A DNA stretch of 64,000 nucleotides from Argopecten irradians (GCF_041381155.1 NC_091139.1:11641905-11705904); one strand, 5' to 3'. Shown: positions 50,801-63,100, counted from the first letter of the stretch. The notes: a model not told the origin generated them from the sequence alone. A program made the numbers and translations.

Positions 50801-53800
50801 GATGTAGAGTTATCTTCCCTAACCAGATGAGGATGTGAGTATTTAAATAACAGTAATACTATTACTATAGAGGTGTAATTCAGAGTTATCTAACCTAAAC
50901 AGATTGAGGATGTGGTATTTAAATAACACAGTGATACTAGTACTATAGAGGTGTAGAGTTATCTACCCTAACTAGATGAGGATGTGAGTATTTAAATAAC
51001 ACAGTAATACTAGTACTATAGAGGTGTAATTCAGAGTTATCTACCCTAACCAGATGAGGATGTGAGTATTTAAATAACACAGTAATACTAGTACTATAGA
51101 GGTGTAGAGTTATCTACCCTAACCAGATGAGGATGCGAGTATGTAAATAACACAGTAATACTAGTACTATAGAGGTGTAATTCAGAGTTATCTACCCTAA
51201 CCAGATGAGGATGTAAGTATGTAAATAACACAGTAATACTAGTACTATAGAGGTGTAATCCAGAGTTATCTACCCTAACCAGATGAGGATGTAAGTATGT
51301 AAATAACACACAGTAATACTAGTACTATAGAGTGTGTAATCCAGAGTTATCTACCCTAACCAGATGAGGATGTGGGTATTTAAATAACACAGTAATACTA
51401 GTACTATAGAGGTGTAAGAGTTATCTACCCTAACCAGATGAGGATGTGAGTATGTAAATAACACAGTAATACTAGTACTATAGAGGTGTAATTCAGAGTT
51501 ATCTACCCTAACCAGATGAGGATGTGAGTATTTAAATAACACAGTAATACTAGTACTATAGAGGTGTAATTCAGAGTTATCTACCCTAACCAGATGAGGA
51601 TGTGAGTATTTAAATAACACAGTAATACTAGTACTATAGAGGTGTAGAGTTATCTACCCTAACCAGATGAGGATGTGGGTATTTAAATAACACAGTAAAT
51701 ACTAGTACTATAGAGGTGTAATCCAGAGTTATCTACCCTAACCAGATAAGGATGTGAGCATTTAAATAACACAGCATAATACTAGTACTAATAGAGGTGT
51801 AATTCAGAGTGTGTTATCTACCCTAACCAGATGAGGATGTGAGCATTTAAATAACACAGTAATACTAGTACTATAGAGGTGTAATCCAGAGTTATCTACC
51901 CTAACCAGATAAGGATGTGAGTATTTAAATAACACAGTAATACTAGTACTATAGAGGTGTAATCCAGATTTATCTATACCCTCACCAGATAAGGATGTGA
52001 GTATTTAAATAACACAGTAATACTAGTACTATAGAGGTGTAGAGTTATCTACCCTAACCAGATGAGGATGTGAGTATTTAAATAACACAGTAATACTAGT
52101 ACTATAGAGGTGTAATCCAGAGTTATCTACCCTAACCAGATGAGGATGTGAGTATTTAAATAACACAGTAATACTAGTACTATAGAGGTGTAGAGTTATC
52201 TACCCTTAACCAGATAAGGATGTGAGTATTTAAATAACACAGCAATACTAGTACTATAGAGGTGTAGAGTTATCTACCCTAACCAGATGAGGATGTGAGT
52301 ATGTAAATAACACAGTAATACTAGTACTATAGAGGTGTAGAGTTATCTACCCTAACCAGATGAGGATGTGAGTATGTAAATAACACAGTAATACTAGTAC
52401 TATAGAGGTGTAGAGTTATCTACCCTAACCAGATGAGGATGTGAGTATTTAAATAACACAGTAATACTAGTACTATAGAGGTGTAATTCAGAGTTATCTA
52501 CCCTAACCAGATGAGGATGTGAGTATTTAAATAACACAGTAATACTAGTACTATAGAGGTGTAATTCAGAGTTATCTACCCTAACCAGATGAGGATGTGA
52601 GTATTTAAATAACACAGTAATACTAGTACTATAGAGGTGTAGAGTTATCTACCCTAACCAGATGAGGATGTGAGTATTTAAATAACACAGTAATACTAGT
52701 ACTATAGAGGTGTAGAGTTATCTACCCTCACCAGATGAGGATGTGAGTATTTAAATAACACAGTAATACTAGTACTATAGAGGTGTAATCCAGAGTTATC
52801 TACCCTAACCAGATGAGGATGTGAGTATTTAAATAACACAGTAATACTAGTACTATAGAGGTGTAATCCAGAGTTATCTACCCTAACCAGATGAGGATGT
52901 GAGTATTTAAATAACACAGTAATACTAGTACTATAGAGGTGTAATCCAGAGTTATCTACCCTAACCAGATAAGGATATGAGTATTTAAATAACACAGTAA
53001 ATACTAGTACTATAGAGGTGTAGAGTTACCTACCCTTACCAGATGAGGATGTGGGTATCTAAATAACTCAGTGATACAGTACTATAGAGGTGTAGATTAC
53101 TACCCTCACCAGATGAGGATGTGAGTAAATAACTCAGTGATACTAGTACTATAGAGGTTAGATTTACCTACCCTTACCAGATAAGGATGTGAGTATCTAA
53201 ATAACTCAGTGATACTAGTACTATAGAGGTGTAATTAAGAGTTATCTACCCTCACCAGATAAGGATGTGAGTATATAAATAACTCAGTGATACTAGTACT
53301 ATAGAGGTGTAGAGTTATCTACCCTCACCAGATGAGGATGTGAGTATATAAATAACACAGTAATACTAGTACTATAGAGGTGTAGAGTTACCTACCCTTA
53401 CCAGATGAGGATGTGAGTATCTAAATAACCTCAGTGATACTAGTACTATAGAGGTGTAGATTTATCTACCCTTACCAGATGAGGATGTGAGTATCTAAAT
53501 ACCTCAGTGATACTAGTACTATAGAGGTGTAATCAGAGTTATCTACCCTAACCAGATAAGGATGTGGGTATTTAAATAACACAATAATACTAGTACTATA
53601 GAGGTGTAATTCAGAGTTATCTACCCTAAACCCAGATGAGGATATGAGTATATAAATAACACAGTAATACTAGTACTATAGAGGTGTAGAGTTATCTACC
53701 CTAACCAGATAAGGATGTGAGTATCTAAATAACTCAGTGATACTAGTACTATAGAGGTGTAATCCAGAGTTATCTACCCTAACCAGATAAGGATGTGAGT

Positions 53801-56603
53801 ATTTAAATAACACAGTAATACTAGTACTATAGAGGTGTAGAGTTATCTACCCTAACCAGATGAGGATGTGAGGATGTGGGTATTTAAATAACCCAGTGAT
53901 ACTAGTACTATAGAGGTGTAATTCAGAGTTATCTACCCTAACCAGATGAGGATGTGAGTATTTATAGTAACACAATAAAGATATAATTAAGAGCTATTAA
54001 TAGCATTTAGCAGCTATGATTTACAAATTTTTTTGTGTTTTGAAAATGGTATCAGAAGTGAACAATATGCTTTATAGTAACATTATTTATTGTAATGGTT
54101 AAGATTTCTTTGTTTTTATGCTTAATCTAGCTTTCTGATTGACCGATTGTTTTCAAACTGTGAGGGAAAAATAATCTGAGAATGTAGCAGAAACTTGACG
54201 TTATTGTGACTTCACAATAGAAATATTGACTTTGTCTATTGATTTGGTAAAATTATTCCTTGGAAAATCAATTGAATCGTACGCGTAATCTTATTTTGTT
54301 AAGTAGTCTGAAAAATAAATTATAAGCATTGATGTAACTATTTTTAATTTCATTGGGGAATGTTAGATATTTTGTTTTCAAACTTTGTGAATGCGCATAA
54401 ATATACAATGATGTATGATGAATAGACATTACTAATAGAGTTTTCAGTACTAAGTACAGTCAAGCCTGTCTGTAAAGACCACCCTTAAGGACAAAGGGAA
54501 AATGGCATTTATAGCCAGGTTGTATTTATACACAGGTTGGAATGTGTAAAAAATGGTCATTAGGGACCCTTGAAAAGTGGTCTTATGTATAAGCAGATTG
54601 TCTGCATACTGAGGTGGTGGCTAAGACAGGTTTTACTGCAATATATTACAACCTAGATGAACATGTTACTATTACTCAGTTAGCTAAATATCTCTGGCTT
54701 CGTATTGTTATAGGAGCCATCACACGCCTATTAACATTTTCCTTAGAATAAGATAAATTCCTGACCTTTGTTGTCCAAAAGTTGAAATAACCCAACAATC
54801 TTATTTGTACTTATTTTATCATTTTCTCTTGTTTCAGTTACAAAAATCGACCAAATATGACATTTGATGCGTGTGGTTCTGAACCTGACCAAATGTTTGA
54901 GTTACACCCAGATCCTACAGGGGCATTAGAATACAGTACAAAGTGAGTGTTACACACAGAACCTACAAGTGTATTAGAATACAGTAAAAAGTGAGTAAAA
55001 CACCCATATCTTACAGTTGCAGTACAAAGTGAGTGTACGACCCAGATCTTACTGGACCCTTTAATGCTTTCAGGAAAAAACCGCACCATTTCATTTGTAA
55101 AATGCTTTGAAATACAATAAGAAGTACATGGTAGGATTCACACATTTAAGATAGAACTTAAAGATTACAAAGAATATTTTTCTGCTAAATTATAATAAGG
55201 TGAGGTATTGTAAAAGAGCAATTAAGGACTATGAAAATTTACCTATGTCAATGATTTTCCTTTCAGAGTGGCCAGATTTAACTCTGTGGAACACCTTTCC
55301 ATCCATTTCCCTACTAATTTTGGTGCAGACAACACAAAAGTGTACTACATTGGTCTTAGAGGAGACTTCACAGAGGTAAATCAATAAATTCAATTCATAT
55401 GAATACATAATACAGTCAAACCTGTTTGAATGGCTACCTGAAGTCTTATACAACTGCTTTATGGCACAGCAGATGATAAATTCTACATAATCAACATTTA
55501 ATAAACAGCTCACCTACCTGTCTAATGTGGCCAGTGTCCACTATGATCTGGTCTGAATCGTCTTCTCTTACTGTAATCAGTGACCATTCTGTCCAGATGT
55601 AACACTGAGATGATTGCATGGCCACAAAGTATTAGATGTATAAAAATAAGTGTTTAATACTTGTGGTAGAACAGATGACATGGTTACATTTCCTGCTGCC
55701 CAATTCTCTGCATAACTACCTGTATTTTTTGAGTGCAGGATGTTTAAACTGTATGCTTTGTACAAGTACTAGATATTAAGTATTACAATTTTACATATTC
55801 GGAAACATTGCTCATTTTTGTGACTTACGGTTGGCAGTCTCTTGATTGTGTTTCATCAAGATATCATTAGTATAGGAAACATTAATTACTCCATTTTATT
55901 ACACTTAGTCTGCTGGAGTCGCATTCTATCAGAGTTACTTCCCTTTGTTTCACTCAACCGGAAACAAAGGATGTAGTTTTTGTAAACCCTATTGATCGGT
56001 TGACACCTTCTTGATACTACTGTAAACTAAGTTTTGTAAGTAAAACACTGATCAGCTTAGACTGACCATGTTACAGAACCTCACTTTCAAAGTTGAATGA
56101 ATCCGTTAATAACAAATTGAAATCAAGGGAAGTAACTTGGATGGTTCAGAATGAGAAGTGGTGTCCTTCATTAAGCCCACCCAGCAATAAAGTAAGGGGG
56201 TATATTAAGGGGGGGGGGTATATTGGAAACCTGGTCGTCCGTCTGTCTGTAGACACAAATTTGTGTCCGACAAACTCCTATTAAACTACCTGACAGATTT
56301 TGATAAAATTTGGTACACAGAACCCTGACATAAAGGGGAGCAGAGTAAACTATGTAGGGTTCTGCAATATCCCCTACTAATGGAGTTATCACTATATTTG
56401 TGCAGCGGGGGTATTAGTCGTCCACTCTGACGACAGTTCTAGTTTTGGTTGTTAATGTTTGACTGTATTATCAGTAATAAGGTTTGCTTTTGTCGTTACA
56501 GGTCCATCGACATGAAGTCACCATATGTAACTATGAGGCCCGAGCTAACCCAGCCGACCACAAAACCAACATACTGGACAATGTTAACCATCAGATCAGC
56601 TGA
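44815..56603 (+). CDS. PITHD1: PITH domain-containing protein 1 (PITHD1)
   Basis: Six exons: 44815-45009, 50281-50324, 50538-50615, 54838-54942, 55267-55375 and 56502-56603. Phases join cleanly to 210 residues (human 211). The start MSGHGHSHGGGG is the His/Gly-rich head of the family. The PITH domain follows: FVESDADEELLFNIPFTGSV, KLKGIIIIGGEEDTHPNQMR, NMTFDACGSEPDQMFELHPD, ARFNSVEHLSIHFPTNFGAD, YYIGLRGDF, VTICNYEARANPADH. The PITH domain is the proteasome-interacting domain of thioredoxin-like proteins; the human protein is linked to proteasome binding and megakaryocyte differentiation. Introns are large: intron 1 (5.3 kb) has a miniature LTR element and inverted repeat clusters, and intron 3 (4.2 kb) has an array made from exon 3's own splice site. 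Intron 5 has a Helentron-like element. Confidence 0.96.
45200..45425. repeat. Degenerate ~38-bp repeats, inverted relative to 48680-48800
   Basis: About four units of gactacaggtagacacgg-gtgcacgagttt type (e.g. tagactacaggaagacacgg, gagtgcacaagattttagac). The complementary type appears at 48680-48800. Confidence 0.65.
48680..48800. repeat. Inverted partner of the 45.2 kb repeats
   Basis: cctcgtgcactccgtgtcta, cctgtagtcttaacctcgtg and cactcctcgtccactcgtag are the complement of the 45.2 kb unit. The two clusters, 3.3 kb apart in PITHD1 intron 1, could pair in the pre-mRNA. Confidence 0.6.
49160..49581 (+). mobile_element. Miniature LTR element (TRIM-like), tRNA-like LTR, family C
   Basis: LTRs 49160-49318 and 49421-49581 (TGTAGCAG-type start, TTACA end) are clearly diverged from each other, so older than family B. 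A primer-binding-like site TTTGGTACCATAGACC follows the left LTR; ttggggggagtaggg precedes the right one. The internal part is about 100 bp and non-coding. ACAT on both sides (49156-49159, 49582-49585) is a 4-bp target duplication. Each LTR has a tRNA-like module: tttagctcagtcggggagag, an anticodon-like stem ggac/gtcc, and cgggttcaagcccgg (B box). Whole in structure. It lies in PITHD1 intron 1. Confidence 0.78.
50606..53965. repeat. 73/78-bp tandem array in PITHD1 intron 3, copied from the exon-3 splice donor
   Basis: About 44 units. Each carries ccctaaccagatgaggatgt then gagtatttaaataacac, agtaatactagtactataga and ggtgta(attca)gagttatcta. The first 'unit' is exon 3 itself: ccctaaccaaatgaggat|gtgagtatt at 50599-50623. 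So every repeat contains the last ~19 exon bases plus an intact 5' splice site (gat|GTGAGTAT; some units GTAAGTAT or GTGGGTAT). Two length classes, 73 and 78 bp, differ by an attca/atcca insert. The right fifth (after about 53040) is more diverged. Confidence 0.95.
54125..54260 (+). repeat. Dispersed repeat fragment shared with 17255-17350
   Basis: agctttctgattgaccgatt ... gacgttattgtgacttcaca ... atagaaatattgacttt, same order as in insulin intron 2. Confidence 0.5.
54455..54640. mobile_element. MITE with TACAGTCAAGCCTGT ends
   Basis: tacagtcaagcctgtctgta then aagaccacccttaagg; right end aggtggtggctaagacaggt then tttactgca. The arms are complementary (cctgtc... / ...gacagg) and contain a ggtggtc/gaccacc core. 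A partial relative begins at 55411 (tacagtcaaacctgtttgaa) in PITHD1 intron 5. Confidence 0.7.
54943..55035 (+). repeat. Two to three decayed copies of the PITHD1 exon-4 3' end
   Basis: Exon 4 ends ttagaatacagtacaaa|gtgagtgtt. Right behind it come tattagaatacagtaaaaag|tgagtaaa (54971-54998) and tgcagtacaaagtgagtgta (55016-55035), preceded by cacacagaacctacaag and cacccatatcttacag, which copy the exon's cacccagatcctacagg. So the donor is re-copied in tandem here as well, at low copy number. Confidence 0.85.
56200..56444 (+). mobile_element. Short Helentron-like element in PITHD1 intron 5
   Basis: Starts in a G-run (ggggggggtatattgg), then cgtccgtctgtctgtagaca, one monomer-like part (cctgacagattttgataaaa, tttggtacacagaa), and ends in hairpin gtcgtccactctgacgac followed by agttctagtt. 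Same plan as 8139-9166 and 59368-60190, with one monomer. Confidence 0.65.
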
Positions 56604-57314
56604 TCTCTGGAATGTCCTAGTACAACATCTGTAGATCTTTGTGTGGACATGTTGAGGAAGACTTCCATCCACATTCCGCTCTGAAGGGCGATGAATTTCC
56701 CTTTGAAGGAAAAATTATTTATGTCCCAGTATATGTGTAGCAAACTTTAAACCTGCCTTAAGTGATCACTATCAACTGACATCATATTTTTTGCCAATCA
56801 CAGAGGGGAAAATCCATTGATTCTTACAAGAAGATTGGGGTATCGTTTAGCCATCTCGTGATTCAATTGTGATATTGATAATTTATACACATCTTTGCTT
56901 GGTGTATTAGAAGTCGGCTACTTGCAGCGATTCAAGCAATGAGACAATTTAACAAGATATCAAACAAGTTGTTTGTGAATTGTACTGCTGCATTATGTGG
57001 TCCTATGTTTTGTAGACTTACAACATTGCTATTGCTGAGCTTGTACATGTAATGCAGTACAAATTACATAAGTTTTTATCACATTTTGTACAAATTCCTT
57101 GTTATTTCTCTCTGCATTATGATATGTGGAAGATGCAATTTTATTATTGAAATATTAAACAATACTTATCATAATGCAATATTTTGTTCTCATGTAGTAC
57201 ATGTGCTGTATCTGATTTGGAATGTGTAGTTAACTGTGTAATGTTAATTTATTTCTTGTGAGGAATATTTTGCCTTTAGCAAGGTTCTGCTGAGGTATGT
57301 TGTCCATCCATAGG

Positions 57315-57410
57315 TATTTAGCACGCTTATAAGTCAAAGACCAACTATAGACTAATTTATCTCTGTATATTAGTCTATAGTGGGTCTTTGACTTATTAGC
57401 GTGCTAAATA
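57315..57410. mobile_element. Palindromic MITE (copy in first UTR unit)
   Basis: tatttagcacgcttataagt, caaagacc... faces ...ggtctttgacttattagcgt, gctaaata. Arms of about 45 bp and a ~10 bp loop. Confidence 0.8.
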
Positions 57411-58381
57411 ACATGTGGTCCAACTGACATCCGAACATCAAGTTAAATGTATTTACTTGTATTTTTGGATTTGGTCTTGGTAAAATTTCATTTCACCAGA
57501 CCAGATGATGAACTTTAACGAGACCAAAAATATTTATCTGAAAATTTCAAGCTATGATAACAAAATTATACAATCATTTTATTGCTCATTGGTAGTTGAT
57601 TAACCATGGATAATTCTTACTATGATTAGGATTCTTCTTACCAGGATTTGGAAAAGTTTACGAGATTTAAATAGGGAAAGTAGTTGGAGAAACATGTTAA
57701 AACAAGGATAAAGATTAACTATGTATTTGAATCCACATTCCACTCATGAAGGGCGATGAATTTCCCTTTGAAGGAAAAATTATTTATGTCCCAGTATATG
57801 TGTAGCAAACTTTAAACCTGCCTTAAGTGATCACTATCAACTGACATCATATTTTTTGCCAATCACAGAGGGGAAAATCCATTGATTCTTACAAGAAGAT
57901 TGGGGTATCGTTTAGCCATCTAGTGATTCAATTGTGATATTGATAATTTATACACATCTTTGCTTGGTGTATTAGAAGTCAGCTACTTGCAGCGATTCAG
58001 AAGCAATGAGACAATTTAACAAGATATCAAACAAGTTGTTTGTGAATTGTACTGCTGCATTATGTGGTCCTATGTTTTGTAGACTTACAACATTGCTATT
58101 GCTGAGCTTGTACATGTAATGCAGTACAAATTACATAAGTTTTTATCACATTTTGCACAAATTCCTTGTTATTTCTCTCTGCATTATGATATGTGGAAGA
58201 TGCAATTTTATTATTGAAATATTAAACAATACTTATCATAATGCAAGATTTTGTTCTCATGTAGTACATGTACTGTATCTGATTTGGAATGTGTAGTTAA
58301 CTGCGTAATGTTAATTTATTTCTTGTGAGGAATATTTTGCCTTTAGCAAGGTTATGCTGAGGTATGTTGTCCATCCATAGG

Positions 58382-58479
58382 TATTTAGCACGCTTATAAG
58401 TCAAAGACCCACTATAGACTAATTTTATCTCTGTATATTAGTCTAATAGTGGGTCTTTGACTTATCAGCGTGCTAAATA
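58382..58479. mobile_element. Palindromic MITE (copy in second UTR unit)
   Basis: Same element as 57315-57410 at the matching place, so it was present before the UTR duplication. Confidence 0.8.
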
Positions 58480-59085
58480 ACTGTGGTCCATCTGACATCC
58501 AACCGTTTGGAGTTCAAGTTAACTATGTATTTACTTGTATTTTGCAAAGGTTTTTAATTTAGCTGAATTCATGGAATACCCAACTTTGTGAAATTTAATA
58601 CCTTAGCAATTTAAAAAAAAAAGGCAGAACATGTCAAACTTTATCCTGTAAATGACACTTTCAAAGGCTACAAAGAAATGTAATGAAAAGTAGTTCACTG
58701 TGATTAAGTTCAAAACAGTAAATTGCAAAATTTTAGTATGTTTGACACACAACACCATGCCTAATACTTTAAATCACTTTGTTTCCGCAAGATACAAATT
58801 CTATGCGTAATTTTTGAAGTGAACTCTAACACAAATTCAAATGTTGAACCCTTCATTGCAAATTTATGTATTCGCAAATATGTTGAAATAATTAAATTTT
58901 GTTTGTTACGAGCATTTTCATTGGCTTAAAATTTTACTTTATCAGCCCTTAAAGGAAAAAATGGCGTAGCTGTTTTTAACGGCACTTCTGATTGGCTGAG
59001 ATGATGGTGTAATGATTTCATAGACAAAATAGTCACAAAATGAATTTCATATATTAAAGAGATTGTCTTTAGTGAATTGAATTAT

Positions 59086-59243
59086 AAGGATTAATTTAAA
59101 TAGATTTTCTATGTTATAGAGATATATAGCACAAAAAACTGAGTGTACTCTCATCATAAACGGCTTCGCAGGTTTTTTTAGAGTACACTCAGATTTTTGT
59201 GTTATATCTTCCTAACATAAAAAATCTATTCAAGTTAATCCTT
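59086..59243. mobile_element. Imperfect palindromic MITE with GC-containing loop
   Basis: aaggattaatttaaatagat ... atatagcacaaaaaactgag, tgtactct; then loop cataaacggcttcgcagg; then agagtacactcagatttttg, tgttatatct ... atctattcaagttaatcctt. Arms are about 70 bp with mismatches. Confidence 0.7.
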
Positions 59244-59367
59244 AAATAAATATGCAAAATATTGTATTCACGAAAATTGAATGGTTTATAGTTCTCTGAT
59301 GAAGTTCGATCGGTATGCAAAATAGATCCTTGAAATATTTTCGTACCTTTTTGAAAAGTACCGTGAG

Positions 59368-60190
59368 TTTTTAGCTCACCTGGCCCAAAGGGCCGGTGAG
59401 CTTATGTCATGGCGCGGCGTCGGACCGTCGTCCGTCTGTCCTTCAACATTTCCTTTAAATCGCTACAAGTCATAGAGTTCTGCATGGATTGTAACCAAAT
59501 TTGGCCACAAAAAACATCCTTGGGGGAAGGGGAACAAAACTTGTATAAATTTTTTGCTCTGACCCCAGGGGGCAGGAGAGGCGGGGCCCAATAGGAGAAA
59601 TAAAGGTGAATTCTATAAATCGCTACTTATTCTAAAGTTCTGTATGGATTGTGACCAAATTTTGCCACAAACATCCTTGGGGAAGGGCAACAGGAGGACT
59701 TGTATAAAATTTTGGCTCTGACCCCCCGGGGGCAGGAGGGGCGGGGCCCAATAGGGGAATTAGAGGTAAAACCTATAAATTGCTACTTGTCCTAGAGTTC
59801 TGCATGGATTGTGACCAAATTTAGCCACAAACATCCTTGGGGGTAGGGGAACAGAACTTATATATAAATTTTGGCTCTGACTTCCTGGGGGCAGGAGGGG
59901 TGGGGCCCAATAGAGGAAATAAAGGTAAATTCTATAAATCGCTACTTGTCCTAGAGTTCTGCATGGATTGTGACTAAATTTGGCCACAAACATCCTTGGT
60001 CGGAGGAAGGGGAACAGAGTTTGTATGAATTTTTGGCTCTGACCCCCTAGGAGCAGGAGGGTTGGGGCCCAATAGGGGAATTAGAAGTCAATATTCAAAT
60101 TCCTTCTGAAAAGAAATAATGAACCTGTATCCAGAACATTACTTGGCATTACAAACCAGGTGAGTGATACAGGCCCTCTGGGCCTCTTGT
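59368..60190 (+). mobile_element. Helentron-like / pearl-type element with four ~160-bp monomers
   Basis: Start tttttagctcacctggccca + aagggccggtgagct fold-back, then cgtccgtctgtcc. Four monomers marked by tagagttctgcatggattgt at 59473, 59634, 59793 and 59952, each with acatccttggggg and a gggggcaggagggg run. End caggtgagtgatacaggccc + tctgggcctcttgt. Both ends resemble those of 8139-9166 (tttttagc-cacc, hairpin, tcttgt) though the monomers do not. Fragments are at 16378 and 33725. Confidence 0.85.
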
Positions 60191-63100
60191 ACTATTGTTT
60201 TTCTGTCAAATACCATATCAATAATGATAAACAGAAATAATCGGGTGAAAGAAATTTATTTAGAAAACATGATCAACAGCACGAATAATAATGTTGAATT
60301 AATTTGTATAAGGCACCATATTTATTTCCAAAAAGTAGTAAAGATACAGACTGAGGTAAAAAATTAAAATCATATTCGAACAATTTTTTGACACTAATTA
60401 ATATTGTAAAGAACGGTAACAATACAAAATCAAATTGAATCAATAGCAAGAATTTACCCTGATCAGCTTTGACAATATTGCCTGTGTACGTATATGTTAA
60501 CAATGATGAACACACACTGCACTGGGCAGTAAAGCTACATGACACCAACTTATCCACCTACAACCTATGTTAATAAAGAACAATTAAGTTTAGTAATACA
60601 ATTGTACGTGTATTTACGAATCACAGCTTTAGCTGAGTATTAAATCTAATGTCATCAAAGTTTTCAATATTAATTAACAACTTTATTGATTCATATTTTA
60701 AACACATTTCAAAATAGTATCTATTGAACATATTTACCAATACCCTTGTACTGCCTGCAGACACAAAGTTTTACTCATAGTTATCCTTATAAATACAATG
60801 TTAGTAACATTTTAGTCATGGAGGCCAGTCCATGCTTGTAGATCTTACCTAGAGATCTTTCAAAGCTTTAAGTTTTTGGTTTGTTACCGTTAAAAAGTTC
60901 AATATAGTTTCTAATTCTTTAATGGAACTTAATTAGTAGATGAAAAAACACTTGATGACAAGACCACCTTTCTTTTAGAACTGATATTAATAAGCAGCAA
61001 ATATTACCAATTTTTTTTTTTTGAGATTATCAAGTGTGAATTTTACATATTTCTTTAAATCAACTTCAAAATTAGTACCATGTACATGTATCTTCATTAA
61101 AACTAATAACTGATTTAAGAAGTGAAATGTGAAATGATAGCAGATCCAACAGAATTCAAATAATTTCAAATAAAGAACCTTTAGTTTGACACCCACTGTA
61201 GGTTGTAACTTTTATTTTAAAATTTTAAGGTCAGCGTCAGCATCAGCATTCAACCTTTTTATTACACATATATAAGATCTAGTAGAGATAAAAAAGGTTA
61301 CCTTTAAGTGGAAACAATAGAAAATACTACAATTAATCACTGGCTATGTAGGTCATCCATGTACACTGTATAACCAAACATGGAGGTCACGCTTGTTAAT
61401 ATATTGTTTAGAAAATATCTTTACATATATATGCTACTAGTAAGGAAATATAAACAAAGGTATACAAATTAGTATTATAACATGTGGCAAGTGAGATACA
61501 ATGAGTAAATTAGTCAGTGTAACCTTCTGACTGAAATATGTTTGCCCTAAACATAAAAACGGGAACTCATTCAAATTCTGAAGTCGTTATAGGAAGGTTC
61601 CACTGTGTACAGGTACTGTATAGTTGCTAAATTTTGCGAGGAGAAAAATTTATGATTTCCTCTTTGATTTTTATGCACAGGGAGAAATGTTCGTGCATTT
61701 GTCAATTTCAAACATTAATGGCCTAAGGTACATATACATATATTTGAACTTCCATTTTCATAAGTCTGCAGAAATTTACTTAATCATCAATATTGAGTAA
61801 TTTAATCTCTCGCAAATAAAAGCAAAAATACAGTAAGCTGTGATGTTACAAAGATGCATAATTCTAATGTAAATAATAGGCAAGAGAGATACATGTATAT
61901 ATAGAAATTATAGATTAATACAAAATATAAATCTTTTGAAACAACCACCTTTAACAAAATATACAAAAAAATCAAAACCTTCACATGTATCATCACATAT
62001 AATTATTGCTCCAAAATCATAGATGAACACACAATCTTTAATATCATAATGCTCAAATAAAATCATGCACTTAATTAAATAATCACAACTTAAGGGGAGA
62101 AAAAAATCAATTGCATTTAATAAATGATGCATGGTAGCAAAATCCAATGCAATTTCTAGTAATTAGTCTTATTTTTCTTAATTCAGCATTTTTGTCCAAA
62201 AAAAACCCAAAATTATAACATTGTCAAGTAGCAAATTAGAAAAATCAATTATAAATAAAAATGAAATCATAAATACCATAAAGCCAGTTATTTAAAGTTG
62301 TATGGTCTATCACTTTCGCTCTTTTTTCATAGTAAAAACTGTATAGGTGCTATACACATTTTTCTCCGTCTGTCCAAGGTTTAAACTTTCTAATTTTACC
62401 ACTTTTTATTAAGTTGCAGCACTGGAAGTATTTTAATTATAAAAGTGAAAAAATCTTTTTAACGTGTACACGTAAAAAATAGGCTCGAAAGATGCCGAAC
62501 TCTTCCGAACATCGTCGCGACAATCTCGAAGTAACACGAGAGTTGTGAAACCAAGAAAAGTGTCAACAATTTTTCGTAAACAAAACACGTGGTCGACCAT
62601 AGCAGACTGAATCTACAAAGAAACTAATGCTCGCACATTACAATTTTTTATACACACAATATTGAATTACGGCAATATGTGAATTAGATGTTTCAAATAC
62701 TCGTACTGTGGACATAAACCAGCACGATTTGCTCATATTAGCCAGAAGGAAACCGTAAACAAACACATGTGCGCTTACGCTAGTTACCTGGATCACCACG
62801 TGCAGGACGTGTGAACATCAGTCAGGTGATACGATTCGGAATTTCGACAAAACCCGAAGGTAATGAATATGGCGGAGATTGAAGGCGTTTTATTCACAAC
62901 CAGGAATATATGATCCCTAGATTTCGGCTCTTTTATAGACTGACATATGGTTTTGGGGAGCTAAATCATCAAGTTACATGTCCATATTCAAATATCAAAT
63001 GTTAAAACGACATATTGTTACAGCGAAAATTACAGGAAATACAACTTTAAGCAGGTCAAAATTTTTGTGATTTGAGGTAAAAACGAGAAAATTAATTAAG

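Larger units (their letters stand above)
56671..58530 (+). repeat. Direct duplication of the PITHD1 3'UTR (1.06 kb offset)
   Basis: 56671 to about 57470 recurs at 57733 to about 58530, starting ccacattccgctctgaaggg / ccacattccactcatgaagg, with only scattered differences. Each copy holds the same poly(A)-like cluster (ttattattgaaatattaaac, near 57157 and 58220) and the same MITE. The stretch 57470-57732 is unique to the first unit. The stop of PITHD1 (56603) lies 68 bp before the first copy, so transcripts could end in either. Confidence 0.92.

Noticed and set aside
51094-52995. 26-residue repeat frames on the minus strand of the 50.6-54.0 kb array
   Set aside because: Arise from 78-bp units; 73-bp units break them. 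The array is explained as copied splice-donor sequence.
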